From Ferruginibacter sp. (GTDB lineage: Bacteria; Bacteroidota; Bacteroidia; Chitinophagales; Chitinophagaceae), in contig JAURKC010000031.1 of assembly GCA_030831945.1 (NCBI GenBank), positions 1-43,294 on the forward strand: 43,294 bases of DNA, written 5' to 3'. The notes beneath the pieces were generated by a model, which saw only the letters and a list, made by a program, of their open reading frames with translations, had not been told where the DNA came from and did not search any database. Below are positions 1 to 9,021 of this stretch, in pieces. Position numbers and translations under genes: made by a program. Each line of letters starts with the position of its first letter. Position 1 is the stretch's first letter.

Positions 1-1241
1 ATATAGAATTGGTAAAAGAGGGCTTAGTTACTAAGTATTATGCTGACCTTTCTGCCGTAGATAAAGTGGTGGCTTTAGATGAACAAGTTCGCAGCTTGAA
101 AGTAGCGGCAGAATCATTACAAGCCGAAATGAATCTAGCTAGCAAAGAAATTGGATTACTCATGGGGAAGGGGGAAAAAGAGCAGGCGGAACAAAAAAAG
201 CAACAGGTAACTACCCATAAAAATAATATTCAACAGTTAAACGATCAGTTGACTGCTGCAGAAAAAAGTTTGCAGGATGAAATCGTTAAATTACCCAATC
301 TGCCACATCATTCTGTGCCTAATGGAAAAACAGCTGAAGATAATGAAGTAGTTAGGGAAGGCGGTGTGAAGCCAGTATTGCCTTCTACGGCGGTGCCGCA
401 TTGGGACTTAATTAAAAAATATGATTTAGTGGATTTTGAAACAGGCGCTAAGTTAACAGGTAGTGGCTTTCCTTTGTATAAGGGAAAGGGGGCTAAATTA
501 CAACGTGCCCTAGTTCAGTATTTTTTGGATTACAATATCTCTGCAGGGTATACCGAATATTTACCACCATTGATGGTAAACGAAGCTTCTGCTTACGGTA
601 CCGGACAGTTGCCAGATAAAGAGGGACAAATGTATCATGCAACGGCAGACGGACTCTATTTAATTCCAACTGCAGAAGTGCCTGTGACCAATATTTACCG
701 AGATGAAATTGTTAAAGAACAAGAGCTTCCAATAAAAATGACTGCCTTTACTCCTTGCTTTAGAAGAGAAGCAGGAAGCTTTGGAAGTGATGTGCGTGGA
801 TTGAATCGAGTACATCAGTTTGACAAAGTGGAAATTATTCAATTGGTGAAACCAGAGGGCAGCTATGATGTTTTAGAGGCAATGGTGCTGCATGTTGAGC
901 AGTTGTTAATCCAATTAGAATTGCCTTATCGTATTTTGCGTTTGTGCGGTGGCGATATGAGCTTTGCTAGTGCGCTTACTTATGATTTTGAAGTATTTAG
1001 TGCGGCTCAACAAAAGTGGCTAGAAGTAAGCTCTGTTAGTAATTTTGAAACTTTTCAGACCAACCGGATGAAAATACGCTACAAGGATGAAGGCGGAAAA
1101 ACTCAATTGCTTCACTCCTTGAATGGATCCTCTCTTGCCCTTCCAAGAATTGTAGCTTCCTTATTGGAGAATAATCAAACGGAAACAGGTATTCGATTAC
1201 CCAAAGTTTTGCAGCCTTATTTTGGGGCTGAAACCATTTAA
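1..1241 (+). CDS. serS: Seryl-tRNA synthetase, 5' end cut by window edge
   Basis: Class II aminoacyl-tRNA synthetase that charges tRNA-Ser in the cytosol. The frame is already open at base 3, before the first possible internal start (TTG at 9), so about 20 N-terminal residues lie outside the window. The visible N-terminal third is the Lys/Glu/Gln-rich coiled-coil arm that binds the long variable arm of tRNA-Ser. The catalytic core shows motif 2 as PCFRREAGSFGSDVRGLNR followed by VHQFDKVE, and motif 3 around NGSSLALPRI near the C-terminus. NGSSLALPRI is used where many bacteria have NGTxLAxxR. The next gene converges from the minus strand 36 bp away. Identity is firm; only the true start is unseen. 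Confidence 0.97.
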   Translation, partial: IELVKEGLVTKYYADLSAVDKVVALDEQVRSLKVAAESLQAEMNLASKEIGLLMGKGEKEQAEQKKQQVTTHKNNIQQLNDQLTAAEKSLQDEIVKLPNLPHHSVPNGKTAEDNEVVREGGVKPVLPSTAVPHWDLIKKYDLVDFETGAKLTGSGFPLYKGKGAKLQRALVQYFLDYNISAGYTEYLPPLMVNEASAYGTGQLPDKEGQMYHATADGLYLIPTAEVPVTNIYRDEIVKEQELPIKMTAFTPCFRREAGSFGSDVRGLNRVHQFDKVEIIQLVKPEGSYDVLEAMVLHVEQLLIQLELPYRILRLCGGDMSFASALTYDFEVFSAAQQKWLEVSSVSNFETFQTNRMKIRYKDEGGKTQLLHSLNGSSLALPRIVASLLENNQTETGIRLPKVLQPYFGAETI

Positions 1242-1277
1242 TAATTTCAAATTAAATAGCGCTGTTAAAAATCAGGC

Positions 1278-2336
1278 TTACTGTTTTTCTTCAGTAGTTT
1301 CTAATTGTTTAATCCTTCGGTTCATTACATAAAACCATGCTGGAGGAACAAGCGAAAGAATCATACTTCCAGGATATCCAGTGGGTAATTGGGGCGCCGC
1401 TGAATGATGTTGTAAGATTTGATATTTTCTACTCGCAAGATAATGGTGATCGCTATGTCGACTCAATTCAAATAACATTAGCCTACCTAAAATATGGCTG
1501 CTATTCCAACTGTGATGCGGTAGCGCTCTCTCATATTTACCAGGCCCTGTTGCCTTTCTTTGTAATCCATAATGTTCAATATAATTCACAGTTTCTAGTA
1601 GACCAATTCCGATGCCCGCAGCACATAAAAAATATATAGTTAATAATTTCCCAAAGGTTAATAATACAAAAACGATGAATGCTATTTGAAGGAATTGCGC
1701 TTGTATCATTTCATTTCTCCAGTGTATTGGCGAAAGACCTTTTTTTCTACAATCATCTGTAGCAATTTTCCAGGCAGAAATATAGGAGAATACAATGGTG
1801 CGAAAATAAAAAAAGTATACTGGTTCGTTGAAACGAGCACTGCTAGGGTCTTCTGGGGTTGCTACATTTTTATGATGCCCTTTGTTATGTTCAATAAAAA
1901 AATGCATATACAGCGAAGTAAGCAGGGAAATTTTTGCTAAGCCTTGCTCTAATGGATTGTTTCTGTGTCCAAGCTCATGTCCTACATTAATTCCAAAAGT
2001 GCCGCACAATAAACCCATCGAGCCCACCCTTCCGGCAATTTCCCACCAGCTTAAAGTATCTTGTTGCATAGATTGTAAAAAAAACAAAAGGGCTACTAAT
2101 TGAAGGGCTACAAATAAGTACAACACATAATCATAGATATTATTTTTTAGCGCTAACTCTTCTTCTGCAGCAGTCATATTTTTTTCGTTAGGCTTTATCA
2201 GGAGCTCTACTATCGGAATGAATATCCATGCATATAACATGGGAGCCCAAGTCAGCCAACCTTGTGAAGTAAAGGCTAGGTAGGCCAAAATATAAATAGT
2301 AGCAGGAGAGAGGTATTTTAAAATCTTTACATTCAT
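1278..2336 (-). CDS. AlkB-type membrane di-iron alkane/fatty-acyl hydroxylase
   Basis: 352-residue integral membrane non-haem di-iron oxygenase of the fatty acid desaturase/hydroxylase superfamily. All histidine clusters are present: HELGH at 120-124, HNKGHH at 150-155 and HSDHH at 294-298, plus the AlkB signature NYIEHYG at 251-257. Four to six hydrophobic helices flank these motifs. AlkB enzymes hydroxylate terminal carbons of medium-chain alkanes using electrons from rubredoxin. No rubredoxin or rubredoxin reductase gene lies in this window, so either the partner is elsewhere or the substrate is different. It is a single gene, convergent with serS, and preceded by a repeat-rich intergenic region. 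The fold and metal site are clear from the motifs; the substrate is not. Confidence 0.88.
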   Translation of the reverse strand: MNVKILKYLSPATIYILAYLAFTSQGWLTWAPMLYAWIFIPIVELLIKPNEKNMTAAEEELALKNNIYDYVLYLFVALQLVALLFFLQSMQQDTLSWWEIAGRVGSMGLLCGTFGINVGHELGHRNNPLEQGLAKISLLTSLYMHFFIEHNKGHHKNVATPEDPSSARFNEPVYFFYFRTIVFSYISAWKIATDDCRKKGLSPIHWRNEMIQAQFLQIAFIVFVLLTFGKLLTIYFLCAAGIGIGLLETVNYIEHYGLQRKATGPGKYERALPHHSWNSSHILGRLMLFELSRHSDHHYLASRKYQILQHHSAAPQLPTGYPGSMILSLVPPAWFYVMNRRIKQLETTEEKQ

Positions 2337-2794
2337 AGCAAGTGTCGTTTCAAGTACAAATTAATAAATTAACTCGAGAAATTAGTCGATGCTAAAAAAG
2401 TCGGATTAGGCAAAAAACATAATTATTGTTTAACCGCCCTCGAATAAAAAGTGCTAGAAATGTGAAGTATTAGCCCTTCTAAATAACGCTTTAATTTAGT
2501 CTTACGATTTAGTCGACGCATAGAGTAAGGCCCTCGAATAAAAAGTGCTAGAAATTTGAATTATCAGCCGTTAAAAAATCAAGGCTGTCTGAGCCAGCAC
2601 ACTTTTTAATTTAGCTTACTCTGCCGGCGAGTTCCTTGATTTTAGGCTGATATTTCAAATTTCAGCCTTTTTATTCGCAGGCTTGATTTTTTTTGTTACT
2701 TTTTTGCATCAAGGCAAAAAAGTAAAAGCACTCTATTCCGAAAGGAATCTCAAGCCTGTGTAGTTAACTTTATTTTCTATAAAAAAATAATTAT
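2337..2794. other. Intergenic region with compound palindromic repeat
   Basis: 458 bases between the start of the AlkB-like gene and the end of the POT transporter gene, both on the minus strand. Bases 2436-2747 are a compound repeat described separately. The remainder, about 100 bases upstream of the hydroxylase gene, must hold its promoter, but no perfect TAnnTTTG element is visible on the minus strand there; TTAATTTG about 20 bases upstream of the start codon is the closest. No open frame with coding character was seen. Confidence 0.7.
2436..2747 (+). repeat. Compound palindromic intergenic repeat, copy 1
   Basis: Three parts lie in a row. A degenerate unit at 2436-2529 begins GCCCTCGAATAAAAAGTGCT. 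A second unit begins identically at 2530 and forms a long imperfect palindrome: left arm 2530-2584, right arm 2634-2682. A perfect 12-bp hairpin follows at 2696-2725 (TTACTTTTTTGC, loop ATCAAG, GCAAAAAAGTAA). The shared tail ACTCTATTCCGAAAGGAA ends at 2747. The same order of parts recurs at 32248-32575 in the same orientation. No transposase is present. It resembles a non-autonomous, REP/MITE-like intergenic element; that class assignment is inference. Confidence 0.85.
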
Positions 2795-4609
2795 TTATCT
2801 AATCCCATGCATCATCTTTTTCATCATAGGAGTTAATCCATAAAGTAGTAAGCCAGTTAGTCCACATAACACCACAAATAACATGAAAAAGTCGTAGAGG
2901 TTTTTTAATTTGAAACCAAAAAATACAGGGTAACCCACCTTTACTAATTTTTCTTTTTCTATTAAGTCAAGTTGAGGACTGGTTAAAACAGAGTCTGGAT
3001 TATTTAAAATATTCACGAAGTCAAGATTATTTTTCATTGCTTTTTCATAATCAATAGTCGTTGCAATTTTTTCTTTTGCCAAAGAATAAAGTTCTAATCC
3101 GCTAGGTTCTTTTTCTCCATCCAATACTTTTTTCAAATCAATATTTTGTTTTTGCATGCTCACATAGGCTTCTGTGGTGGGAGGAAGTAAAGCACCCAAT
3201 ACCCCCGTCAATACATAGCCGCCTGCATTTCCTAAAAACCATACACCCATTAAAAGTGAAGCAAATCTTTTGGGAGCAAGTTTTGCAACCAAGGACAAAC
3301 CAATTGGTGATAAACACAATTCACCCCAAGTATGTAAAAGGTATAAAATGATTAGCCAGATGATACCTACTTTTCCTGAAATACCCAAGCCTTTTACCTG
3401 AGTTGCAATGATCCAGTATCCCAATGCAATCAGTAATAAACCCCAGGCTTGTTTAACAGGTGAGATGGGCTCTAACTTTTTCTTATTCATCCACACCCAA
3501 AGTATACTAAATGGAATGGCAAAGATCACTACAAAAATGCCATTGAAGTTTTGAACCATACTAGGAGGCATTTTCCATCCTAATATATTGGTATCAGTCT
3601 GGTTATCCGCAATAAAAGTTAATGAAGAACCAGCCTGTTCAAATGCACCCCAAAAGAACATTACAAAAAAGCAAACAATATATAATACCCATATTCGGTC
3701 TCTTTCAATTTTAGTGATTGTTTTATCCGACATGATTAAAAAGCCCAAGCTAATGCCTGAAGCAAGAATGAATGGGTAAAGCCAAGCTTTAATAAAAGAA
3801 ACGCCAATACCTCCCAACACTAAATGGAAACCATAGGTTAATACAATCAATACAGCAAATGAAATCAGGATATTAGCAGTAGTAAATTTTGCAGAATCAG
3901 ATTCATCTGCTGGCATATCTGCTTTACTGGGCTTACCTCCGATGGGAGCTCCTTCAGGGGTAATTACATATTTATTTTTTAGAAAAAGGAAGGTTAAGGT
4001 GCCCACAAACATTGCCAAGGCTGCAGCAAGAAAACCCCATTTGAAAGCAGTAAGATCTCGCACTCCATTTTGTTCAACATCCCCAAAGAAAGGACATATA
4101 AATTGACCTAATGTTGCCCCTACATTTATTCCCAAATAAAAAATGGTAAAGGCAGAATCGAGTTTACTTTTCTGTTCTTTGGGATAAAGGCTCCCGACCA
4201 TGGAAGAGATATTGGGCTTAAAAAATCCATTTCCTAAAATGATGGCAAGTAACCCTCCCCACATGATGGTAGTACCAGTAGCGATTCCAGCAGGGTCATG
4301 TGCCTGACTAGCACTCCAGAAAAGTAACAATTGCCCTATTCCCATTGTGGTGCCCCCAAGTAAAATACAATTTCGATTACCTAAAAATTTGTCTGATAGG
4401 TATCCGCCCAGCATTGGAGTAAGGTAACCAAGACCCAAAAATCCTCCGTAAATAATAGAAGCCTCTGACTTTCCCATTAACAATGAATGGGCAAGGAATA
4501 GGGAGAGTAAGGTCCGCATTCCATAAAAATTAAATCGTTCCCACATTTCTGTTCCAAATAAAACCCACAAGCCTTTCGGGTGTTTTTGCTGTACTGTCTG
4601 ATCGCTCAT
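2795..4609 (-). CDS. POT/PTR2-family proton-coupled peptide transporter
   Basis: 604-residue inner-membrane transporter of the major facilitator superfamily that imports di- and tripeptides with protons. Helix 1 carries the POT signature E-x-x-E-R-F-x-F-Y-G at residues 21-30, the site for proton coupling and peptide carboxylate binding. At least twelve hydrophobic segments follow. About 90 hydrophilic, mostly helical residues separate the last two segments (roughly 470-565), an enlarged loop compared with DtpA-type proteins of about 500 residues. It appears monocistronic. TATATTTG sits one base before the start codon, which is too close for a normal -7 element. Substrate range within the family is not resolved. 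Confidence 0.93.
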   Translation of the reverse strand: MSDQTVQQKHPKGLWVLFGTEMWERFNFYGMRTLLSLFLAHSLLMGKSEASIIYGGFLGLGYLTPMLGGYLSDKFLGNRNCILLGGTTMGIGQLLLFWSASQAHDPAGIATGTTIMWGGLLAIILGNGFFKPNISSMVGSLYPKEQKSKLDSAFTIFYLGINVGATLGQFICPFFGDVEQNGVRDLTAFKWGFLAAALAMFVGTLTFLFLKNKYVITPEGAPIGGKPSKADMPADESDSAKFTTANILISFAVLIVLTYGFHLVLGGIGVSFIKAWLYPFILASGISLGFLIMSDKTITKIERDRIWVLYIVCFFVMFFWGAFEQAGSSLTFIADNQTDTNILGWKMPPSMVQNFNGIFVVIFAIPFSILWVWMNKKKLEPISPVKQAWGLLLIALGYWIIATQVKGLGISGKVGIIWLIILYLLHTWGELCLSPIGLSLVAKLAPKRFASLLMGVWFLGNAGGYVLTGVLGALLPPTTEAYVSMQKQNIDLKKVLDGEKEPSGLELYSLAKEKIATTIDYEKAMKNNLDFVNILNNPDSVLTSPQLDLIEKEKLVKVGYPVFFGFKLKNLYDFFMLFVVLCGLTGLLLYGLTPMMKKMMHGIR

Positions 4610-4809
4610 TCAAATATATTTTTTGGGATGATGATTGAATTTAATAACCCAAATTAACCAATTTCTTGATACCAAAATAAAAGCAATCAATAGAGTTTTA
4701 AAATTGGGGCCAACAATTTCCTAGCTATTTTTCAAAATATTATGGTAAACTGTTTGAGGTACTTTAATTTCGTTCTTTTAAATCATCATTTATACAATCC
4801 CTTTCATTC

Positions 4810-6090
4810 ATGAATATTTTAATAATCGGCAGTGGTGGCAGAGAACATACTTTGGCATGGAAACTAAAACAAAGCGCTTTGTGTGATCAACTTTTTATAG
4901 CCCCAGGTAATGCAGGAACCGCTTTAGTGGGGTCCAATATACCCCTTGCTGCTACTGATTTTGAGGGATTAACAGCTTTTTGCTTAGCTAATAAAATTGA
5001 TATGTTGGTGGTTGGTCCAGAAGACCCTTTAGTGAAAGGGATTTATGATTATTTTAAAGCCAATCCTTTAACCGCGGCAATCCATGTTATTGGACCCTCA
5101 AAAGAGGCTGCTAGATTGGAGGGAAGCAAGGCTTATGCAAAAGCGTTTATGGATCGTCATCATATTCCAACTGCAGCCTATCGTGAGTTTGACACCACTA
5201 ATTTTAACGAAGGAGTCAATTACATAAAAAGTCATTCTCTGCCCATCGTATTGAAAGCAGATGGATTAGCTGCCGGAAAGGGGGTGATTATCTGCGCTAG
5301 TCATGAGGAAGCGCTGGTTGAATTTGAACAAATGATCCAGCAATCTAAGTTTGGCGAATCAAGTAAAAGGGTAGTGATAGAGCAATTTTTGGAGGGTATA
5401 GAGTTGAGTATGTTTGTACTTACTGATGGAAAAAACTACGTTCTTCTTCCAGAGGCAAAGGATTATAAACGAATCGGCACCGGAGATAAAGGACTTAATA
5501 CGGGCGGAATGGGGGCGGTTAGTCCCATTCCATTTGTAGATGACGCCTTTTTGCAAAAAGTAGTCAAGACGATTATTGAACCTACTGTTAAGGGATTGTT
5601 GGAAGAAAAATTAGAATATAAAGGGATTGTTTTTGTCGGACTAATTAATGTAAAAGGGGAACCAATGGTAATTGAATATAATTGCAGATTAGGTGATCCA
5701 GAGACCGAAGTGATTATTCCAAGAATTGAAAATGACTTGGTCGAAATTTTCCTAGCTACTTCTCAGCAAAGGTTACATGAAATTATTATCAAAACCAGTC
5801 CTATGGCTGCTGTAACAGTAGTAGCAGTGAGCGGAGGTTATCCAAATGAATATGTAACAGGTAAAGAGATCATTGGACTTAATGAGGCGGCTTTGTCAGG
5901 AACTATTGTTTTCCATTCTGGCACCAAGCAAGAGGGAGCAAAAGTGTTGACTAATGGAGGTAGGGTATTGGCTGTAACTAGCACTGGTACTAGTATTACA
6001 GAGGCGGCAACTCAATCCAATCAAGTGCTTAAAAAAATTGATTTTGATGGAATTTACTTCCGAGATGATATCGGCTATGAATTCAAGTAG
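4810..6090 (+). CDS. purD: Phosphoribosylamine-glycine ligase (GAR synthetase)
   Basis: 426-residue ATP-grasp enzyme of purine synthesis that joins 5-phosphoribosylamine and glycine to give glycinamide ribonucleotide. Seen are the N-terminal glycine-rich nucleotide-fold start (IIGSGGREHTLAWKL), the ATP-grasp segment LKADGLAAGKGV near residue 150, the conserved GLNTGGMGAVSP stretch, and the metal-binding EYNCRLGDPETE at about 290. Length is typical of the family. It stands alone rather than in a pur operon, between a divergently transcribed transporter gene and mreB. The start ATG is preceded by an AT-rich leader without a recognisable Shine-Dalgarno sequence, as is common in Bacteroidota. Confidence 0.97.
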   Translation: MNILIIGSGGREHTLAWKLKQSALCDQLFIAPGNAGTALVGSNIPLAATDFEGLTAFCLANKIDMLVVGPEDPLVKGIYDYFKANPLTAAIHVIGPSKEAARLEGSKAYAKAFMDRHHIPTAAYREFDTTNFNEGVNYIKSHSLPIVLKADGLAAGKGVIICASHEEALVEFEQMIQQSKFGESSKRVVIEQFLEGIELSMFVLTDGKNYVLLPEAKDYKRIGTGDKGLNTGGMGAVSPIPFVDDAFLQKVVKTIIEPTVKGLLEEKLEYKGIVFVGLINVKGEPMVIEYNCRLGDPETEVIIPRIENDLVEIFLATSQQRLHEIIIKTSPMAAVTVVAVSGGYPNEYVTGKEIIGLNEAALSGTIVFHSGTKQEGAKVLTNGGRVLAVTSTGTSITEAATQSNQVLKKIDFDGIYFRDDIGYEFK

Positions 6091-6162
6091 ACTTGAAATG
6101 TAGTAATTAACTTTTTGCCATTCAAACGGTTTGTTTCCCCTTCAAAAAATGGAGTAGCGTTC

Positions 6163-6189
6163 TTGCAATTGGCGCCTTCAAAATTGCAA
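6163..6189 (+). terminator. Hairpin downstream of purD
   Basis: Perfect 8-bp inverted repeat TTGCAATT / AATTGCAA around an 11-base loop, about 75 bases after the purD stop. The T-rich run TTTATTTTTTTT follows only after about 10 bases, so it is at best a weak intrinsic terminator separating purD from mreB. Confidence 0.45.
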
Positions 6190-6314
6190 CCTATGCAGTT
6201 TATTTTTTTTGAATTTTGATTAGATAAAATTAAAATCCAAAAAACAAAAATCAGCCAGTAAAAATCGGCATGTCTACTATCTGTATAAAATCTTGAAAAA
6301 TAAAGGGTTTACCG

Positions 6315-6345
6315 TTGTTAATTCAAATAATTTACTTCAACTTTG
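6315..6345 (+). promoter_or_regulatory. Putative mreB operon promoter
   Basis: TTG at 6315-6317, a 20-base spacer and CAACTTTG at 6338-6345. This matches the Bacteroidota primary-sigma pattern TTG-N20-TAnnTTTG with one mismatch. It would give a leader of about 30 bases before the mreB ATG at 6382. Confidence 0.6.
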
Positions 6346-6381
6346 CTTCATTCTTTACAAAATTTTTTCTCTTTATAAAAT

Positions 6382-7407
6382 ATGGGCCTTTTTAATTTTT
6401 TTACTCAGGAAATTGCAATGGATTTGGGCACTGCAAATACTTTGATCATTTTTAATGATGAAGTGGTAGTGAATGAGCCTTCTATTGTGGCATTGGACAG
6501 AAATAATCCGAAGAATATTTTGGCGGTGGGTAAAAAGGCATTGATGATGCATGAAAAAACCCATGAAAGTATTCGTACGGTTCGTCCTTTGAAAGATGGA
6601 GTAATTGCAGATTTTAATGCTGCCGAATTGATGATTAGGGAAATGATTAAAATGATCTATCCCAAAAAACCATTATTTGCGCCTAGCTGGAGAATGATGA
6701 TTTGTATTCCTAGTAGCATTACTGAAGTTGAAAAGCGTGCGGTAAGAGATAGTGCTGAACAAGCAGGTGCTAAAGAAGTTTACTTAATTCATGAACCAAT
6801 GGCTGCCGCTCTTGGAATTGGAATTGATGTAGAAGAGCCGGTGGGAAATATGATTATTGATATTGGTGGAGGAACTACTGGTATTACAGTAATCGCTCTT
6901 GCTGGTATTGTTTGTGATCAAAGTATTCGTATTGCCGGAGATGAATTTACGGCTGATATTATGGAAGCATTAAGACGTTACCATAGTTTGTTGATCGGTG
7001 AGCGTACTGCAGAACAAATTAAAATACAAGTAGGTGCTGCGTTAAAAGATTTAGATAATCCTCCAGATGATATTCCAGTTAATGGACGTGATTTGGTAAC
7101 TGGTATACCTAAACAAGTCTTTGTAAGCTACCAAGAAGTAGCAGAGGCTTTAGATAAAAGTATTTTTAAAATAGAAGAAGCGATATTGAAAGCATTGGAG
7201 ATTACTCCACCCGAACTAGCGGGAGATATTTACCGTCGTGGTTTATATTTAACAGGAGGTGGTGCGCTTTTAAGAGGACTGGATAAGCGAATTGCAGCAA
7301 AAATTAAATTGCCTGTTCACGTGGCCGATGATCCACTAAAAAGTGTAGTTAGGGGAACGGGCATAGCTTTAAAGAACTATGACAAATATCCTTTTGTAAT
7401 GCGCTAA
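6382..7407 (+). CDS. mreB: Rod shape-determining actin homologue MreB
   Basis: 341-residue bacterial actin that forms membrane-bound filaments guiding lateral wall synthesis. The phosphate-1 loop DLGTANT is at 14-20, phosphate-2 IDIGGGTTGITVIAL near 160, and the adenosine motif TGGGALLRGLD close to the C-terminus. The short hydrophobic N-terminus (MGLFNFFTQ) fits an amphipathic membrane anchor. It is the first gene of a five-gene block mreB-mreC-mreD-PBP2-rodA on one strand. The 122-base gap to mreC contains no clear terminator. Identity is firm. Confidence 0.98.
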   Translation: MGLFNFFTQEIAMDLGTANTLIIFNDEVVVNEPSIVALDRNNPKNILAVGKKALMMHEKTHESIRTVRPLKDGVIADFNAAELMIREMIKMIYPKKPLFAPSWRMMICIPSSITEVEKRAVRDSAEQAGAKEVYLIHEPMAAALGIGIDVEEPVGNMIIDIGGGTTGITVIALAGIVCDQSIRIAGDEFTADIMEALRRYHSLLIGERTAEQIKIQVGAALKDLDNPPDDIPVNGRDLVTGIPKQVFVSYQEVAEALDKSIFKIEEAILKALEITPPELAGDIYRRGLYLTGGGALLRGLDKRIAAKIKLPVHVADDPLKSVVRGTGIALKNYDKYPFVMR

Positions 7408-7529
7408 ACTTTCGTCAATCACAATCCGCCAGTGGGCGAAAAAGATACTGTTCTTTTCTGGTATGAAAATTTTTTTAAAATTACAGCGTACAGGCTTCTT
7501 TTCTAAGAGAAGGTTAGGAGGGTTAACAT

Positions 7530-8390
7530 ATGCATAATCTTTTTCTGTTTTTTCGCAGATATTTTAATTTCATTGTTCTATTATTATTACAAGGCTTTTC
7601 AATCTACTTACTGGTTCATTACAACAGCTATCACAATGCATTAGCCTCTAATTTTATGAATGAGGTTACTGGCAGAGTCAATACTCAATTTAATAAAGTT
7701 GATTATTTTTTTAAATTGAGAAATACCAATGAGGTGCTGATTAAAAATAATGAGCGCTTGGTAAATCTGCTAAATGAAAATTTTGAAAAGCAAGACACTT
7801 CCACTAAAATTGTTTCAGAAAATATTTTTAATGACACCACCGGACGTAAAAGAAAATGGCAATACTTTTCTGCAAAGGTGGTTTCCAATTCGGTTGCTGC
7901 ACAGAATAACTTTATCGCAATAAATAGAGGCGCTGGTCAACAAATAAAAAAAGATGACGGTGTAGTAGATCTCAATAATGGAGTAGTAGGGATTGTTACA
8001 GAGGTGGGTGAAAATTATTCAGTGATAATGAGCCTACTTCATAAGGATAGCAAAATAAGTGCTAAACTAAAAAAGGGCGGAGAAGTTGGACAAGTCATTT
8101 GGGACGGTAAAGAGCCTAATCGTCTTTCATTAATTGAAATTAGAAAAAGTGCGCTGGTTGCCAAGGGAGATACCGTGTATACGAGTGGCTTTACCACTAC
8201 CTTTCCCTATGGCTTAATGATAGGAACCATTGATGAGATAGTGAAGGATAAAAGCACTAATAATTATATTCTCTATTTAAAATCAACCGCCAATTTCTAT
8301 AATCTTCAATATGTAAATGCGATAGAAAATTTACAGAGAGAAGAAGTTGACCAGTTGTTGAAGAATGCTAACATTAAAGTGAATAATTAA
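7530..8390 (+). CDS. mreC: Rod shape-determining protein MreC
   Basis: 286-residue bitopic inner-membrane protein whose periplasmic part links MreB to the elongation synthases. A single N-terminal transmembrane helix spans about residues 11-29. A coiled-coil stretch with heptad-like Leu/Asn spacing follows (about 45-90). The beta-rich MreC core begins near 108 (YFSAKVVSNSV) and includes the conserved NRGAGQQIKKDDGVVD and GVVGIVTEVG stretches and TVYTSGFTTTFPYGLMIG. Length is normal. It is followed after 20 bases by mreD, consistent with co-transcription and coupled dosage. Confidence 0.95.
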   Translation: MHNLFLFFRRYFNFIVLLLLQGFSIYLLVHYNSYHNALASNFMNEVTGRVNTQFNKVDYFFKLRNTNEVLIKNNERLVNLLNENFEKQDTSTKIVSENIFNDTTGRKRKWQYFSAKVVSNSVAAQNNFIAINRGAGQQIKKDDGVVDLNNGVVGIVTEVGENYSVIMSLLHKDSKISAKLKKGGEVGQVIWDGKEPNRLSLIEIRKSALVAKGDTVYTSGFTTTFPYGLMIGTIDEIVKDKSTNNYILYLKSTANFYNLQYVNAIENLQREEVDQLLKNANIKVNN

Positions 8391-8410
8391 ATGAGTCTAG
8401 AAGACAAGCA

Positions 8411-8944
8411 ATGGGAACACTGTTAAAAAATATGCTTCGTTTTATTCTGCTGATCCTAGTACAAGTTTATGTACTAGACAGAATTCATTTGCATTATATG
8501 GTTACTCCGTACATTTATTTTCTTTTTATTTTATGGATGCCCTTTGAAGGTAATCGCGCATTTCAAATGTTGATTGCATTTGCCTTGGGCTTTACGCTAG
8601 ATGGTTTTCGTCATCATCCAGGATTTCATTCTGCCGCCTGTGTTTTAGTTGCTTATCTGAGACCATTTGTAGTTAATTTATTAATATCTCAACAGGGAGC
8701 AGAGAACAATTATCAAGAGCCTTCTGCAAAAAGTATGGGAGGTTTTATTCCTTATTTAGTTTATGCAGGTATGCTTACCTTGGTTCACCATGGATGGTTG
8801 TTTTTCTTAGAAGCTATGCAGTTTGGAGATTTCTGGTATTTTATTGTAAAAACAGTTTTTTCAACTGCTATTAGTTTATTGCTGATCATGATAGTGGAAT
8901 TATTATTTTCGAGGAAACAAGCTTTTAGGACCAATACAGTATAA
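8411..8944 (+). CDS. mreD: Rod shape-determining protein MreD
   Basis: 177-residue polytopic inner-membrane protein with about five hydrophobic segments and few soluble residues, as expected for MreD, which works with MreC in the elongation complex. The sequence itself is weakly conserved across phyla. The call therefore rests on size, topology, the stretch FALGFTLDGFRHHPGFHSAA typical of Bacteroidota MreD, and position between mreC and the PBP2 gene. The start ATG lies 20 bases after the mreC stop. Confidence 0.9.
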   Translation: MGTLLKNMLRFILLILVQVYVLDRIHLHYMVTPYIYFLFILWMPFEGNRAFQMLIAFALGFTLDGFRHHPGFHSAACVLVAYLRPFVVNLLISQQGAENNYQEPSAKSMGGFIPYLVYAGMLTLVHHGWLFFLEAMQFGDFWYFIVKTVFSTAISLLLIMIVELLFSRKQAFRTNTV

Positions 8945-9021
8945 TTTCATTTAGTATGATTGTTATGTTGTAAGATTGAAATTTTAAAAAATATCTACCA
9001 TCAAATTATAATTAAATCCCC

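Noticed and set aside
1337..2103. Three plus-strand open frames of 73-100 codons
   Set aside because: They lie antisense to the AlkB-type hydroxylase gene, whose metal motifs are intact; their translations show no domain or signal peptide and look like mirror frames.
4611..4618. TATATTTG (minus strand) as the POT transporter promoter
   Set aside because: It ends one base before the start codon, which would place the transcript start inside the coding region.
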